This document shows positions 46,941-56,502 of a stretch of DNA of 64,000 nucleotides, one piece after another; position 1 is the first letter of the stretch, and each line of letters starts with the position of its first letter. Source of the DNA: Saprospiraceae bacterium (GTDB lineage: Bacteria; Bacteroidota; Bacteroidia; Chitinophagales; Saprospiraceae); NCBI GenBank assembly GCA_013001595.1, contig JABDMH010000096.1:47018-111017 (forward strand). The letters are read 5' to 3'. The notes under the pieces are model-generated. The model made no database searches. It worked only from the letters and a program-made list of their open reading frames with translations, and was not told the origin of the DNA. The position numbers and the translations under genes were made by a program.

Positions 46941-46989
46941 CAGAGTACAAGCTAAGAAACTCAGCATTATTCTGAAGTCCTTAGTTACC

Positions 46990-47328
46990 TTACTTCATCC
47001 CATCACGGATCTGTACCAAGCCCTTCTTAATACCTGCCAACTTATCCAGGACTTTCTTTTTTTGAACTAAAGAGCTTTTGCTGTTGCGAATTTCCTTCTT
47101 TGCTCCCTCGAGGGTAAAACCCTTCTCCTTTACCAGATGGTAAATGATATCCAATTGCTCGATGTTTTGCTTGGTAAAGCGGCGATCGCCCTTACTATTT
47201 TTATGTGGTTTGAGAATACTAAATTCGGACTCCCAGTATCTAATGAGCGATTTAGATACATCAAACATTTCGGCAACTTCGCCAATGGTATAATAAAGCT
47301 TAGTGAGCTCAGCTGTATTCCTATTCAT
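46990..47328 (-). CDS. MerR family transcriptional regulator
   Basis: 112 residues. The MerR DNA-binding domain is at about 12-80: 'LYYTIGEVAEMFDVSKSLIR', YWESEFSILKPHKNSKGDRR, FTKQNIEQLDIIYHLVKEKG, with the wing and the 'GFTLEGAKKEI' helix. The short C-terminus lacks a recognisable ligand domain, so its signal is unknown. It converges with the ABC gene and lies downstream of the M23 peptidase gene on the same strand, with element B between them. Confidence 0.93.
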   Translation of the reverse strand: MNRNTAELTKLYYTIGEVAEMFDVSKSLIRYWESEFSILKPHKNSKGDRRFTKQNIEQLDIIYHLVKEKGFTLEGAKKEIRNSKSSLVQKKKVLDKLAGIKKGLVQIRDGMK

Positions 47329-47831
47329 GGTTCAGTGATTGGCTTCAAAGTAGTAAAAATAAATCACATCACAGATTTCCGCTGGAGCGGCCATATGCAG
47401 TCAAACGGGAACTTTGACAACATTTATAATAGGGATAGTAGCTGACCAATTTGCGGTGAATTTCAGATCGATCCAAGCATCAAAGGAGCTTCCTGCAAAC
47501 CAACAAAGTAATTAAATTCTGTTGTGACAACTATTGCAAAGGACTGCAATTCGCAACTTCAAATGCAGGAACCCATCCCATACGTGAATTAGGTAGAATG
47601 TCAGCTTGCCTCAGGGAAAATGGAGTCGGAGATATCTAGTGTACCGTCTGGCAAATAACTACACAGTTTGGCATGTTCTTTTGCACCAACTCTTCACAAC
47701 CAAAAACCTTACGTAGCAAAAGGGCTATGCTCGGTTTTGTTTCTACCGACGCTTCGGTCGGCATAGAGATTCGATCTGGCACAAAATAACTACCCCAAAC
47801 TGCACATTTACTCACAAGACGATACACAAGT
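47329..47831. other. 503-base gap between the MerR and M23 genes
   Basis: The first 307 bases contain nothing recognisable and should carry the MerR promoter. Element B fills 47636-47830, directly against the stop codon of the M23 gene (47832-47834). Confidence 0.5.
47636..47830. repeat. palindromic element B
   Basis: About 195 bases beginning CTAGTGTACCGTCTGGCAAA. Read from the other strand it matches element A over its whole length, differing mainly around the centre (A lacks three bases there), roughly 90% by eye. Its far end is TACACAAG rather than TACACTAG. Orientation is opposite to A, so the two flank 35297-47635 as inverted repeats. Confidence 0.85.
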
Positions 47832-48815
47832 CTAATCAAAGGACTTATTGGCCTCAGATGCCATCTTGACCATATCCTCATATTCTTCAGGGGTAAGGCC
47901 ATCCATGCAATAATGGATAGGATTGATCTGCCTTCCTTTATAGCGAATCTCGTAATGTAAATGTGGAGCGGTGGAAGTACCTGTATTTCCTACCGTTCCA
48001 ATCACTTCACCTTTTTTGATTCTTTGGCCCTGCTTCACGTGGATATCCTTCAAATGCGCATAAAAGGATTTATAGCCATATCCGTGCTCTACGGTAATGT
48101 TGTTTCCATAGCCACTCTTTTCCTTGCGAATCTTAATGATTTTACCATCGCCGGTAGCACGCACTTTAGTGCCGGGAGGTGAGGTGAAATCGAGACCTGC
48201 ATGCATGCGTGGAATCTTATGAATGGGGTGCAAGCGCATGCCAAAACCTGATAAGTGCTTGATGTTTCTTTTTAGGCGATCAGACCGAATGGGTTTGATC
48301 GACGGAATGGAGTTTAAATACTTTTCTTTTTCTCCAGCCATAAATTCCAGTGAATCCAGCGATCTAGACTGCAGGGCCAATCTTCTTGCCAGTAAATCGG
48401 CTTTCTCTAATGTGCCCAATAAGAGGTCTCCTGAATTCTGATATTGAGTGATTTCAGAATAGGGATCGTGACCACCGATCCCAGCACTCCATACATCTTC
48501 ATTGATGGGATCCATACCAAAAATCATGCGATGTACACTGGCATCACGATCTTGCACATTTACGAGCACCTTATTCATCATGTCCAGATGTTCATTCAGG
48601 CTTGAATATTTGATCTTCATTTGATCAATTTCACGCATGAGCATCTGTTCCTTAGGGGATGGATAGAATTCCAACACGGCGTAAGTCAATCCAGCTGCAA
48701 AAACACAAACAATAGTGAAGAATCCCAAGATTTGAAAGAGCCTCTTAGAAACTGGAGCTTTGTACTGCTCAAAAGTTAGGCTTTTGGGATTGTAAACAAA
48801 CTTTTCCTTTTTCAT
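47832..48815 (-). CDS. M23 family peptidoglycan metallopeptidase
   Basis: Membrane-anchored LytM-type endopeptidase, 327 residues. A cytoplasmic start, one transmembrane helix (LFQILGFFTIVCVFAAGLTY), a coiled-coil region (about 60-185) and the M23 domain at about 210-305 with zinc ligands in 'MHAGLDF' (H-x3-D) and 'HLHYEIR'; GYGNNITVEHGYGYKSFYAH also fits. It cuts peptide cross-links in peptidoglycan. It diverges from alaS, with 160 bases between starts. Confidence 0.94.
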   Translation of the reverse strand: MKKEKFVYNPKSLTFEQYKAPVSKRLFQILGFFTIVCVFAAGLTYAVLEFYPSPKEQMLMREIDQMKIKYSSLNEHLDMMNKVLVNVQDRDASVHRMIFGMDPINEDVWSAGIGGHDPYSEITQYQNSGDLLLGTLEKADLLARRLALQSRSLDSLEFMAGEKEKYLNSIPSIKPIRSDRLKRNIKHLSGFGMRLHPIHKIPRMHAGLDFTSPPGTKVRATGDGKIIKIRKEKSGYGNNITVEHGYGYKSFYAHLKDIHVKQGQRIKKGEVIGTVGNTGTSTAPHLHYEIRYKGRQINPIHYCMDGLTPEEYEDMVKMASEANKSFD

Positions 48816-48975
48816 TCAGATAAGGCTTTATCCCTCTAAATAAGTAATTTTGATGCCAGTTTTGGATAGTTCGTGACGGGATGGTGCAAAAGTAATGACG
48901 AATGCCATAGAATCCAAATCTTATTTTCCATTTATTTAGTTCACTCACTGCCGATTTTCGGTCATCGATCTTTTT

Positions 48976-51606
48976 ATGAAAGCCAAGCAGATCAGACAAC
49001 AGTTTTTTGACTTTTTCCAGTCTAAGGAACATAAGATTGTATCATCAGCTCCCATTGTTAACCATGGAGATCCCAGTTTGTTGTTTATCAACGCTGGAAT
49101 GAATCCATTCAAGGACTTTTTCCTCGGAAACAAAGTGGCCAAGGATAGCCGTATTGCGGATACCCAGAAATGCCTAAGGGTCTCCGGAAAGCACAACGAT
49201 TTGGAAGAAGTGGGTGTGGATAGTTACCACCACACCATGTTCGAGATGTTGGGTAATTGGTCATTCGGTGATTATTTCAAGATAGAGGCGATTGCATGGG
49301 CATGGGAGCTACTAACCAGCGTATATGGCATAGATCAAGATAGACTTTATGTGACCATATTTGAGGGAGATCAAGCCGACGGATTAGCGGCAGACGCAGA
49401 AGCAGTAGAAGAGTGGAGCAAGTGGATCGGTAAAGCCAGGATCCTTCCATTTGGCAAAAAAGATAACTTTTGGGAAATGGGTGACACGGGTCCTTGCGGT
49501 CCCTGTTCGGAAATTCATATTGATTTGCGATCACAGGAGGACCGAGTTGCGACCCCTGCTAAAGACTTGATCAATCAGGACCATCCACTGGTGGTAGAAA
49601 TCTGGAACCTCGTTTTTATTCAATACGACCGCAAAGCTAATGGATCCTTGTCCCCATTGCCAGCCAAACACATTGATACCGGAATGGGCTTCGAAAGGTT
49701 ATGTATGGCCTTACAAGGTAAACAGTCCAACTATGATACGGACCTCTTCACTCCGTACTTAGCATTTCTCGAAGAGCATACGGGTATCACATATTCGGGC
49801 TCCTATGATCAAGATGCCAAGGCGGACATGGCCATGCGGGTGGTAGCAGATCATGTACGGGCAGTTTGTTTTACCGTGGCTGATGGGGTGCTCCCAAGCA
49901 ACACTGGTGCTGGTTATGTAATAAGGCGAATACTACGAAGAGCAGTACGCTACTACTATTCTTTCCTGAATACAAAACAACCTTTACTCCATCTCTTGGT
50001 GCCCTTGGTTGCCGAGTCCTTTAGGGATATTTTTCCTGAAATTGGCCAGCAAGAAGCTTTCATATCGAAGGTGGTTTTAGAGGAGGAGAAATCGTTTTTG
50101 CATACCCTTGCGGCCGGATTAAAAAGATTAGACCAACTCAATCCTACCAACAATGTAATTGATGGTGCACAGGCTTTCGAGCTTTACGATACATTCGGAT
50201 TTCCGATCGACTTGACACGATTGATAGCGCAAGAAAAGGGCTGGCAGATCGACCAGCAAGGATTTGAGCAGGCACTTTCACAACAGCGGAATAGGTCAAA
50301 AGCGGATGCTCAGAAGGAAGTAGGAGATTGGGTGGAAATCACGCCGAAAACTGAGTTCGATTTTGTGGGCTATGATCAACTAATGATCCAGGATGCACAC
50401 ATCGTCAAATACAGAACGATCAGGATAAAGAACAAGGACCAATACCAACTCGTTCTGGACCGCTCTCCCTTCTATGCCGAAGGCGGAGGCCAAATCGGAG
50501 ATACCGGTAATATATTAATCGATGATGAGGTGATCGAAGTACTGGATACAGTCAAAGAAAACGATCTGTTCATTCATATTGTCGATAAATTGCCCAAGCA
50601 AGTAGAGGGCAAAGTTCGGGCACAAGTGGCAGCTGACAGAAGAGCTGCCATAGAGAACAATCATTCGGCCACCCACCTCTTGCATGCTGCTCTGCGTAGC
50701 GTGTTAGGTTCACATGTGAGTCAGAAAGGATCTCTAGTAAGCGACAAGCACTTGCGGTTCGATTTCTCACATTTTCAGAAACTTACTCCCCAAGAACTTA
50801 GTAACATCGAGCAGATTGTCAATAAAAAGATTAGGGCCAATATAGATATGCAGGAGGCTCGGAGCATACCACTGGTAGAGGCAGAGCAAGCTGGAGCTAT
50901 GATGCTCTTTGGCGAAAAATATGGCGAAAAAGTGCGGATGATCACGTTCGATCCAGACTTTTCCCGAGAGCTCTGTGGGGGATGTCATGTTGCTGCCACC
51001 GGCAATATTGGGTTTTTCAAGGTGGTCGGAGAAAGTGCCATAGCTGCTGGTGTACGCAGGATAGAGGCACTTACTGGGCAAGCAGCAGAGCAATACATAA
51101 GTGATCAACTTGCAGAGCTAAGCAGCATCAAAAAATTGTTGAAAAGTCCGACTAGCCCCGCTGCACAGGTATCTTCTCTGCAGCAAGAATGCAAGCAATT
51201 GCAAAAAGCGCTGGAAAAGTCACAACAAGAGCAGGTAGGTGGTATGAAAGATGGTTTGAAGCAGAAATTTGAAGAAGTGGATGGAATCAATGTACTAATT
51301 TCCAAAATCGAAGGGGCAGATAGTAAAGCCCTCAAACAGTTGGGCTATCAATTGGAGAAAGAAGTAGGCAATGCCTTTATTGTATTTGGAAGTCAAAGTA
51401 GCGGTAAAGCACAATTGATGGTCATCATCAGCGAAGCGCTCACTAAGTCGCGACAACTACATGCCGGCAACATAGTTAAGTCATTGGCTAAGGAGATAAA
51501 GGGTGGTGGTGGAGGACAACCATTCTTTGCCACTGCAGGAGGTAAAGATGCTACTGGATTGGATCGAGCACTAGCACAAGCAAAAGACCATTTGACTTCT
51601 ATGTAG
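48976..51606 (+). CDS. alaS: alanyl-tRNA synthetase
   Basis: Charges tRNA-Ala, 876 residues. Catalytic start 'IRQQFFDFFQSKEHKIVSSA', INAGMNPFKDFFLGN and the 'VGVDSYHHTMFEMLGNWSFG' stretch; the editing domain has 'NNHSATHLLHAALRSVLG' and 'RELCGGCHVAATGNIGFFKV' (zinc ligands). The C-terminal region ends 'GGGGGQPFFATAGGKD', typical of AlaS. It diverges from the M23 gene. Confidence 0.97.
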   Translation: MKAKQIRQQFFDFFQSKEHKIVSSAPIVNHGDPSLLFINAGMNPFKDFFLGNKVAKDSRIADTQKCLRVSGKHNDLEEVGVDSYHHTMFEMLGNWSFGDYFKIEAIAWAWELLTSVYGIDQDRLYVTIFEGDQADGLAADAEAVEEWSKWIGKARILPFGKKDNFWEMGDTGPCGPCSEIHIDLRSQEDRVATPAKDLINQDHPLVVEIWNLVFIQYDRKANGSLSPLPAKHIDTGMGFERLCMALQGKQSNYDTDLFTPYLAFLEEHTGITYSGSYDQDAKADMAMRVVADHVRAVCFTVADGVLPSNTGAGYVIRRILRRAVRYYYSFLNTKQPLLHLLVPLVAESFRDIFPEIGQQEAFISKVVLEEEKSFLHTLAAGLKRLDQLNPTNNVIDGAQAFELYDTFGFPIDLTRLIAQEKGWQIDQQGFEQALSQQRNRSKADAQKEVGDWVEITPKTEFDFVGYDQLMIQDAHIVKYRTIRIKNKDQYQLVLDRSPFYAEGGGQIGDTGNILIDDEVIEVLDTVKENDLFIHIVDKLPKQVEGKVRAQVAADRRAAIENNHSATHLLHAALRSVLGSHVSQKGSLVSDKHLRFDFSHFQKLTPQELSNIEQIVNKKIRANIDMQEARSIPLVEAEQAGAMMLFGEKYGEKVRMITFDPDFSRELCGGCHVAATGNIGFFKVVGESAIAAGVRRIEALTGQAAEQYISDQLAELSSIKKLLKSPTSPAAQVSSLQQECKQLQKALEKSQQEQVGGMKDGLKQKFEEVDGINVLISKIEGADSKALKQLGYQLEKEVGNAFIVFGSQSSGKAQLMVIISEALTKSRQLHAGNIVKSLAKEIKGGGGGQPFFATAGGKDATGLDRALAQAKDHLTSM

Positions 51607-51663
51607 TTGGTCTGGATAAAACACCCCAGTATCCACAAAGCATAGAAGCGGAAAAACCACTTA

Positions 51664-52485
51664 ATGACGACTGATTTAGCATTGCGAGACATCACACTAC
51701 GCTCTCATATCTGGGATGCGAGGGGCAAGCCTAAGGGAATAGTCATGATCGTGCACGGCATCGCTGAACACATGGGGCGGTACGAACATGTAGCACAACA
51801 CCTCAGGGCAAATGGTTTCTTGGTGGCGTCATATGATCAAAGAGGCCACGGAAAGTCTGGCGGTGAAAGGGCGTACATCGATGATTGGGACCAGTACCTT
51901 GATGATTTAAAAGTGTGGCATAAACACCTGCAAGTTGCATACACAGGATTACCGTTCTTCTTCTTTAGTCATAGTCTGGGAGGCCTTGTCGTATTCCACT
52001 ATCTAGTGAGGGATGAACCGGACATTGATGGTGCTGTCTTTTCGGCACCTGCATTGAAAGTCAGTGAAGATATCTCCCCTTTCTTGCAGAAAATAGCGCC
52101 ACTGTTGGGACGTCTATTTCCCAAACTAAAAGCCATGAAGATCAATGTGCAACACATATCTAGAGATCCTCAAGTAGTTGCGGACTATGTAAATGATCCA
52201 TTAGTATATTCGGGTGGGATCTATGCCAAGACTGGTGCTGTGGTATTGACAGCGACAAAACAAGTGGCTGGATTGCTTGCCAGATTTCAGGCTCCCTTCC
52301 TGGTGATGCAAGGTAGCAATGATAAACTAACAGACCCGGCGGCGAGCGAGGCTTTCTACCGGGAGGCTACCAGCTCTGATAAACAGTTTCGCGAATTTCC
52401 CGGTCTTTACCACGAGCTGGTTAATGAACCGGAGAAAGATAAGGTCTTGAAAATCGTTACGGATTGGCTCAATGCCAGGATATAA
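51664..52485 (+). CDS. alpha/beta hydrolase, monoacylglycerol lipase-like
   Basis: 273 residues, no signal peptide, so cytoplasmic. 'GIVMIVHGIAEHMGRYEHVA', 'DQRGHGKSGGERAYIDD' and the nucleophile elbow FFSHSLGGLVVFHYL (Ser104) place it in the serine aminopeptidase/monoglyceride lipase group. The elbow has Ser instead of the usual Gly before His. The catalytic acid lies in 'MQGSNDKLTDPAAS' and the His in 'LYHELVNEPEKD'. It follows alaS by 57 bases. Confidence 0.92.
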   Translation: MTTDLALRDITLRSHIWDARGKPKGIVMIVHGIAEHMGRYEHVAQHLRANGFLVASYDQRGHGKSGGERAYIDDWDQYLDDLKVWHKHLQVAYTGLPFFFFSHSLGGLVVFHYLVRDEPDIDGAVFSAPALKVSEDISPFLQKIAPLLGRLFPKLKAMKINVQHISRDPQVVADYVNDPLVYSGGIYAKTGAVVLTATKQVAGLLARFQAPFLVMQGSNDKLTDPAASEAFYREATSSDKQFREFPGLYHELVNEPEKDKVLKIVTDWLNARI

Positions 52486-52545
52486 ATAGGGCCTGTCCAA
52501 GGTATGCACACATTGAAAGATTGTAAGCAGTCCAAATTGTGATGC

Positions 52546-53184
52546 CTAATCTTCCAAAAGCACTAAGAGGTTCTTTCTAAGCACTTGCTGAAATTGCTCT
52601 CTGGAAATGAGGCTAGCACCTAGTGACCTCAAGTGAGGCGTATCCTGCTGACAATCTATGAGCCAACAGCCTTTGTTTTCAAGTTGCTGCACGAAGTGAA
52701 TGAATCCATATTTGGAGGTATTAGGCAGCAAGCTGAACATCGACTCTCCAAAGAACATGTTACCAAGCAAGATCCCGTAGAGACCTCCTACCAAGTCTTT
52801 GCCAGACCACACCTCTACTGAGTGTGCATATCCAAGGTGATGCAGTTTAATATATGCATCCACCATGTAACTGGTTATCCAAGTACCGTGTTGGCCGGCT
52901 CTGGTCGTCTCTTTACAATGCTTGATCACCTGCGCAAACTCACGGTTAAAGGTGACCTGGTAGGGCTTTTTTCGCAAGACTGAACGCATGCTTTTGTGAA
53001 TAATCAGATCTTTGGGATACAGCACACATCTGGGATCCGGCGACCACCACAAAATGTCTTCGCCCTCTTGATACCAGGGAAAAATCCCAAAGTGATAGGC
53101 CATCAGGAGTCTGGTGCTGGAGAGGTCTCCTCCGATGGCTAGCAATCCTTCCTTACCAGCTGCCAATGGATGTGGAAAAACCAT
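52546..53184 (-). CDS. aat: leucyl/phenylalanyl-tRNA-protein transferase
   Basis: Adds Leu or Phe to N-terminal Lys/Arg of proteins, marking them for ClpAP, 212 residues. Family motifs: 'FPHPLAAGKEGLLAIGGDLS', 'AYHFGIFPWYQEGEDILWWS', PDPRCVL, and 'GLYGILLGNMFFGESMFSLL'. Start at 53184 (MVFPHPL). It lies just after clpS on the same strand, a pair that fits the N-degron pathway. Confidence 0.95.
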   Translation of the reverse strand: MVFPHPLAAGKEGLLAIGGDLSSTRLLMAYHFGIFPWYQEGEDILWWSPDPRCVLYPKDLIIHKSMRSVLRKKPYQVTFNREFAQVIKHCKETTRAGQHGTWITSYMVDAYIKLHHLGYAHSVEVWSGKDLVGGLYGILLGNMFFGESMFSLLPNTSKYGFIHFVQQLENKGCWLIDCQQDTPHLRSLGASLISREQFQQVLRKNLLVLLED

Positions 53185-53197
53185 TATGCGAAGGGTA

Positions 53198-53497
53198 CTA
53201 GCTTACGATTTCCTCTATTACAGCAGAAAGACCCCGATCTATCAGGGCATCTTTCTTAGGCTTTAGGGCTTCAAAGGAGTCGGTCTTGACTGTTGCTTTA
53301 CCTTTAAAATGAATCAACAGTGACAGCTGCTCCGCTTGAGCCTGAGTATGTTGTAAGATTTCAATCAGGCATTCTATGACCCAATCAAAGGTGTTGACAT
53401 CGTCATTATGAACAATCAGAGCTGAAAAGCTGCCAGTACCAACACCCTTTTCGGTTTCGACGTACTCTTCGGTCTCGTGTGAAAGCTCTGTCAACAT
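53198..53497 (-). CDS. clpS: ATP-dependent Clp protease adaptor ClpS
   Basis: 99 residues. Core 'FSALIVHNDDVNTFDWVIEC' holds the N-end-rule pocket residues (NDD...TFDWV); 'QLSLLIHFKGKATVKTDSFE' completes the domain. ClpS delivers N-degron proteins to ClpAP. Followed by aat 13 bases on and preceded by a peroxiredoxin. Confidence 0.95.
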   Translation of the reverse strand: MLTELSHETEEYVETEKGVGTGSFSALIVHNDDVNTFDWVIECLIEILQHTQAQAEQLSLLIHFKGKATVKTDSFEALKPKKDALIDRGLSAVIEEIVS

Positions 53498-53510
53498 TGC
53501 TGTTAGCGTT

Positions 53511-53981
53511 TTAACTCAATTGTCGTAGGGTCTGTTTAACCTGAGCAAAATTAGGCATTTCTCCGGGGTTGTCCAGGATTTCCGCATGTCGAATGATCCC
53601 TTCCTTGTCAATTACAAATACGGATCTTTTTGAGACACCTTTCATTTCAAGGCCAAAGTCTTCGTGCAATGCTCCATAACTTCGACTGGTTTCTTTGTTG
53701 AAGTCTGACAGCAGCGGAAAGTTGTATCCTTGGGTTTCACGAAATGCCCGCAGGGCATAAAGGCTATCCACGGAAACACCTAGAATCTGAGCATCCAAAT
53801 CTTCATATTGAGCCAATTCATCACGAAGATGACACAGCTCTTTGGTGCAAACCGAACTGAATGCCAGGGGAAAGAAAACCAAAACAACCTGTCGGCCACG
53901 AAAACTGTCGAGTGCCACCTTTTCTTTGTCTTGGTCTCTAAGTGTAAATAAAGGAGCTTTCTCACCAATCAATACTTCCAT
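53511..53981 (-). CDS. peroxiredoxin (AhpC/TSA, thiol-specific)
   Basis: 156 residues. Reduces peroxides; the peroxidatic Cys45 is in PLAFSSVCTKELCHL, with Cys50 a possible resolving residue. 'DEDKEKVAL'-like start and 'RSVFVIDKEGIIRHAEILDN' fit the AhpE/BCP-type group. It precedes clpS and aat (13-base gaps), probably in one transcript. The EamA gene diverges from it. Confidence 0.93.
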   Translation of the reverse strand: MEVLIGEKAPLFTLRDQDKEKVALDSFRGRQVVLVFFPLAFSSVCTKELCHLRDELAQYEDLDAQILGVSVDSLYALRAFRETQGYNFPLLSDFNKETSRSYGALHEDFGLEMKGVSKRSVFVIDKEGIIRHAEILDNPGEMPNFAQVKQTLRQLS

Positions 53982-54045
53982 ATACAGGATTATCTTTAGG
54001 GATTTCTGATGCTAACCAATACTGTAAAAGTACTAAAATACTCAT

Positions 54046-54993
54046 ATGCTTAGCCCGATACAGCGATCACATGTGCGTCTTCACATCGCCATACTTCTGT
54101 TCGGGCTAAGTGCCGTGTTAGGAGATTTGATTTCACTGAATGCAGCTCCATTGGTGCTGTGGAGACTGCTTATTGCTGGCTTTATCATGGGCTTCTTTCT
54201 TTGGTTAACAACTCGATGGTCCGTGATACGTGGATTATCCATTCAGGTGATCCTGGTACTGGTGTTAGTTGGAATTTTGCTGTCGGTACACTGGGTGGCT
54301 TTTTTTGCTTCTATCAAGTCTGCCAATGCTTCGGTGGCCCTCGTCTGTCTGGCCACTACCTCTTTTTTTACTGCTCTACTTGAGCCGATTTTCTTTGGAA
54401 ATGCTATCAACAAGAACCAAGTATTATGGTCACTACTGGTAGTGCCGGGAATGGCTATGGTCGTAGGTGGGATCGCTGACCACATGCTGGGGGGCATCTG
54501 GTGGGGGCTTTTATCCGCATTCCTGCTTGCAGTAATTGGTGTCCTAAATAAGAAATGGGTTTGGGTAGCCTCCCCATTGACCATCAGTTTTGTGGAAGTT
54601 TCAGCGGGTTGTCTATTTATCGGATTGTGGTTGCTGCTTACTCATCAACCCGATGAAGCATGGCTCCCTAAAGGGAGTGATTGGATTTCATTGCTGGTAC
54701 TAGCGGTTGGGTGTACTGTCTTAGGTCAAGTACTGGCGCTAAGTGCACTGCGATTTCTTTCAGCTTTTACGAGCATGATTGCACTCAATTTGGAACCCAT
54801 CTACGGAATCGTCTTAGCCCATTTCTGGCTAAGTGAGGGACGAGAGCTTGGTGGCTTGTTCTATGCTGGTCTACTACTGATATTGGCGGCTATCTTTATT
54901 CCACCTATATTCAATGCCAGAAAATCGATCCAAGTTGGGGAAACAGCAGAAGATAATGGACTACATAGCGGCACACACCACACCGCAGGATGA
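54046..54993 (+). CDS. DMT-superfamily (EamA) transporter
   Basis: 315 residues with about ten transmembrane helices in two EamA repeats (for example VSVALVCLATTSFFTAL-like and ALRFLSAFTSMIALNLEPIY). It exports small metabolites or amino-acid-like compounds; the substrate is unknown. It overlaps the start of the O-methyltransferase gene. Confidence 0.92.
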   Translation: MLSPIQRSHVRLHIAILLFGLSAVLGDLISLNAAPLVLWRLLIAGFIMGFFLWLTTRWSVIRGLSIQVILVLVLVGILLSVHWVAFFASIKSANASVALVCLATTSFFTALLEPIFFGNAINKNQVLWSLLVVPGMAMVVGGIADHMLGGIWWGLLSAFLLAVIGVLNKKWVWVASPLTISFVEVSAGCLFIGLWLLLTHQPDEAWLPKGSDWISLLVLAVGCTVLGQVLALSALRFLSAFTSMIALNLEPIYGIVLAHFWLSEGRELGGLFYAGLLLILAAIFIPPIFNARKSIQVGETAEDNGLHSGTHHTAG

Positions 54994-55567
54994 GCGACTA
55001 CTTCAGCTGGAGCGAAGTACACATTTGCAAACATTGGCCCCTCAGATGATCTCCGGCCACATCCAGGGACGCCTGTTGAGCATGATCAGTCGAATGATAG
55101 GACCATCGACCATACTTGAGATCGGCACTTTTACCGGATATTCTGCCCTATGCCTGGCCGAGGGATTGGCGGAAGGAGGAGTTTTGCATACGATAGAAGG
55201 TAATCGAGAATACCAACATCTGATCAAAAAGGCATTTGCAGACATACAGCCGATTGGCAAGATCCAAGTTCATTTTGGTGATGCTTTGGACATCATACCA
55301 AAAATGACAGAGACCTTTGATCTTGTATTTATTGATGCAGCAAAACAGCAATATGTAGCATTCTATCATGCGGCGATTGACAAAATGAAGAGTGGTGGAT
55401 ACCTCCTGGCAGATAATGTGCTGTGGAGCGGAAAGGTCGCAGACCTGGCAAAGGATGAAGATACCAAGGCAATCTGTGCCTTCAACTCAATGGTGCAGGA
55501 TGATCCGAGGGTCGAAAACCTTATTTTACCGGTAAGGGATGGGATGATGATATGTCGAAAAAGATAG
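54914..55567 (+). CDS. class I SAM O-methyltransferase
   Basis: 217 residues (203 if started at 54956). SAM motif LEIGTFTGYS (68-77), acidic region 'FDLVFIDAAKQQY' for metal binding, and NVLWSGKVADLAKDE matching the COMT/TrmR-like family. Catechol-type or tRNA hydroxyuridine methylation are both possible; not decided. It overlaps the transporter gene by 38-80 bases and the next gene by 16 bases, so these three form one unit. Confidence 0.9.
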   Translation: MPENRSKLGKQQKIMDYIAAHTTPQDERLLQLERSTHLQTLAPQMISGHIQGRLLSMISRMIGPSTILEIGTFTGYSALCLAEGLAEGGVLHTIEGNREYQHLIKKAFADIQPIGKIQVHFGDALDIIPKMTETFDLVFIDAAKQQYVAFYHAAIDKMKSGGYLLADNVLWSGKVADLAKDEDTKAICAFNSMVQDDPRVENLILPVRDGMMICRKR

Positions 55568-56502
55568 TTTTTGATAAGGACTGCTACAGATCCTTATGCA
55601 GGGACATGGGAGATGATCTGCCAATTTTTTATCGGGATTGGTGGCTTGACGCTGTCTGTGGGCAAGGGGAATGGGAGGTCATGCTTTACTTAGAAGACCC
55701 CCAAGTCGTGGCCATTTACACCATCTACAGCAAACGCAAGGGGCCATTCACCTATGTATCGATGCCTCCATTGACTAAGTTCATGGGCCCATACATGATC
55801 AAGCCATTTAGCCAGCGCAAGCAGCAAAAGATCCTATCTAAGATGGTTGATGCCCTTCCTAGATATATTGGCTTTGACCAGACCATGCATTACCAAGTGA
55901 AGAATTGGTTGCCTTTCTACTGGGCTGGCTATCATCAAAATACGAGGTACTCATTTGTACTCCCGGACATCGGCGATCTTGATGGTATTTGGAAGGGTAT
56001 ATCAACTGACTATCGAAATAACAAGATTAAAAAAGCTTCTGAGCAGCTAGCCATGAAGTATGATCTAGAAACAGATCTTTTGATTTCCATTTTCGCAGCT
56101 CCATTTGAAAGGCAACAGACCACCATGCCCATTCAAGCATCTACCATGAAGCGCCTCTTTGCAGCATGCGCACAGCACGATTGTGGACAGAGCTTCTACA
56201 TAGAAGATCAACAGGGTGAAGTACATGCGGCACTTTATCTACTGTGGGACAAAGACACCGCATATTTATTACTTTCCGGCGAAAGTCAACAATGGAGATC
56301 TAGCGGGGGAGGGGTGCTACTCACTTGGTGTGCCATCAAACATGCCAGCACAGTGTTGAGGTGCCATAAATTTGACTTTCTTGGAGGGATGAGTGAGAAC
56401 TTAGAACGTACTCGGCGTCAGTTTGGGGCGGTGCCCAGATCCTACCATTACATTAAGAAGTGGCGTGGGCCATTCTGGTGGATATCTCATGTGCGCAGGT
56501 AA
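55552..56502 (+). CDS. FemAB/GNAT-like acyltransferase
   Basis: 316 residues. 'YRDWWLDAVCGQGEWEVMLY', 'PPLTKFMGPYM', 'FYIEDQQGEVHAALYLLWDK' and 'FDFLGGMSENLERTRRQFGA' match the FemAB-related acetyltransferase group (PF13480-like), which transfers amino acids or acyl groups to cell-wall or surface sugars. Target unknown. It overlaps the methyltransferase stop and is the last gene of that unit. Confidence 0.85.
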   Translation: MSKKIVFDKDCYRSLCRDMGDDLPIFYRDWWLDAVCGQGEWEVMLYLEDPQVVAIYTIYSKRKGPFTYVSMPPLTKFMGPYMIKPFSQRKQQKILSKMVDALPRYIGFDQTMHYQVKNWLPFYWAGYHQNTRYSFVLPDIGDLDGIWKGISTDYRNNKIKKASEQLAMKYDLETDLLISIFAAPFERQQTTMPIQASTMKRLFAACAQHDCGQSFYIEDQQGEVHAALYLLWDKDTAYLLLSGESQQWRSSGGGVLLTWCAIKHASTVLRCHKFDFLGGMSENLERTRRQFGAVPRSYHYIKKWRGPFWWISHVRR

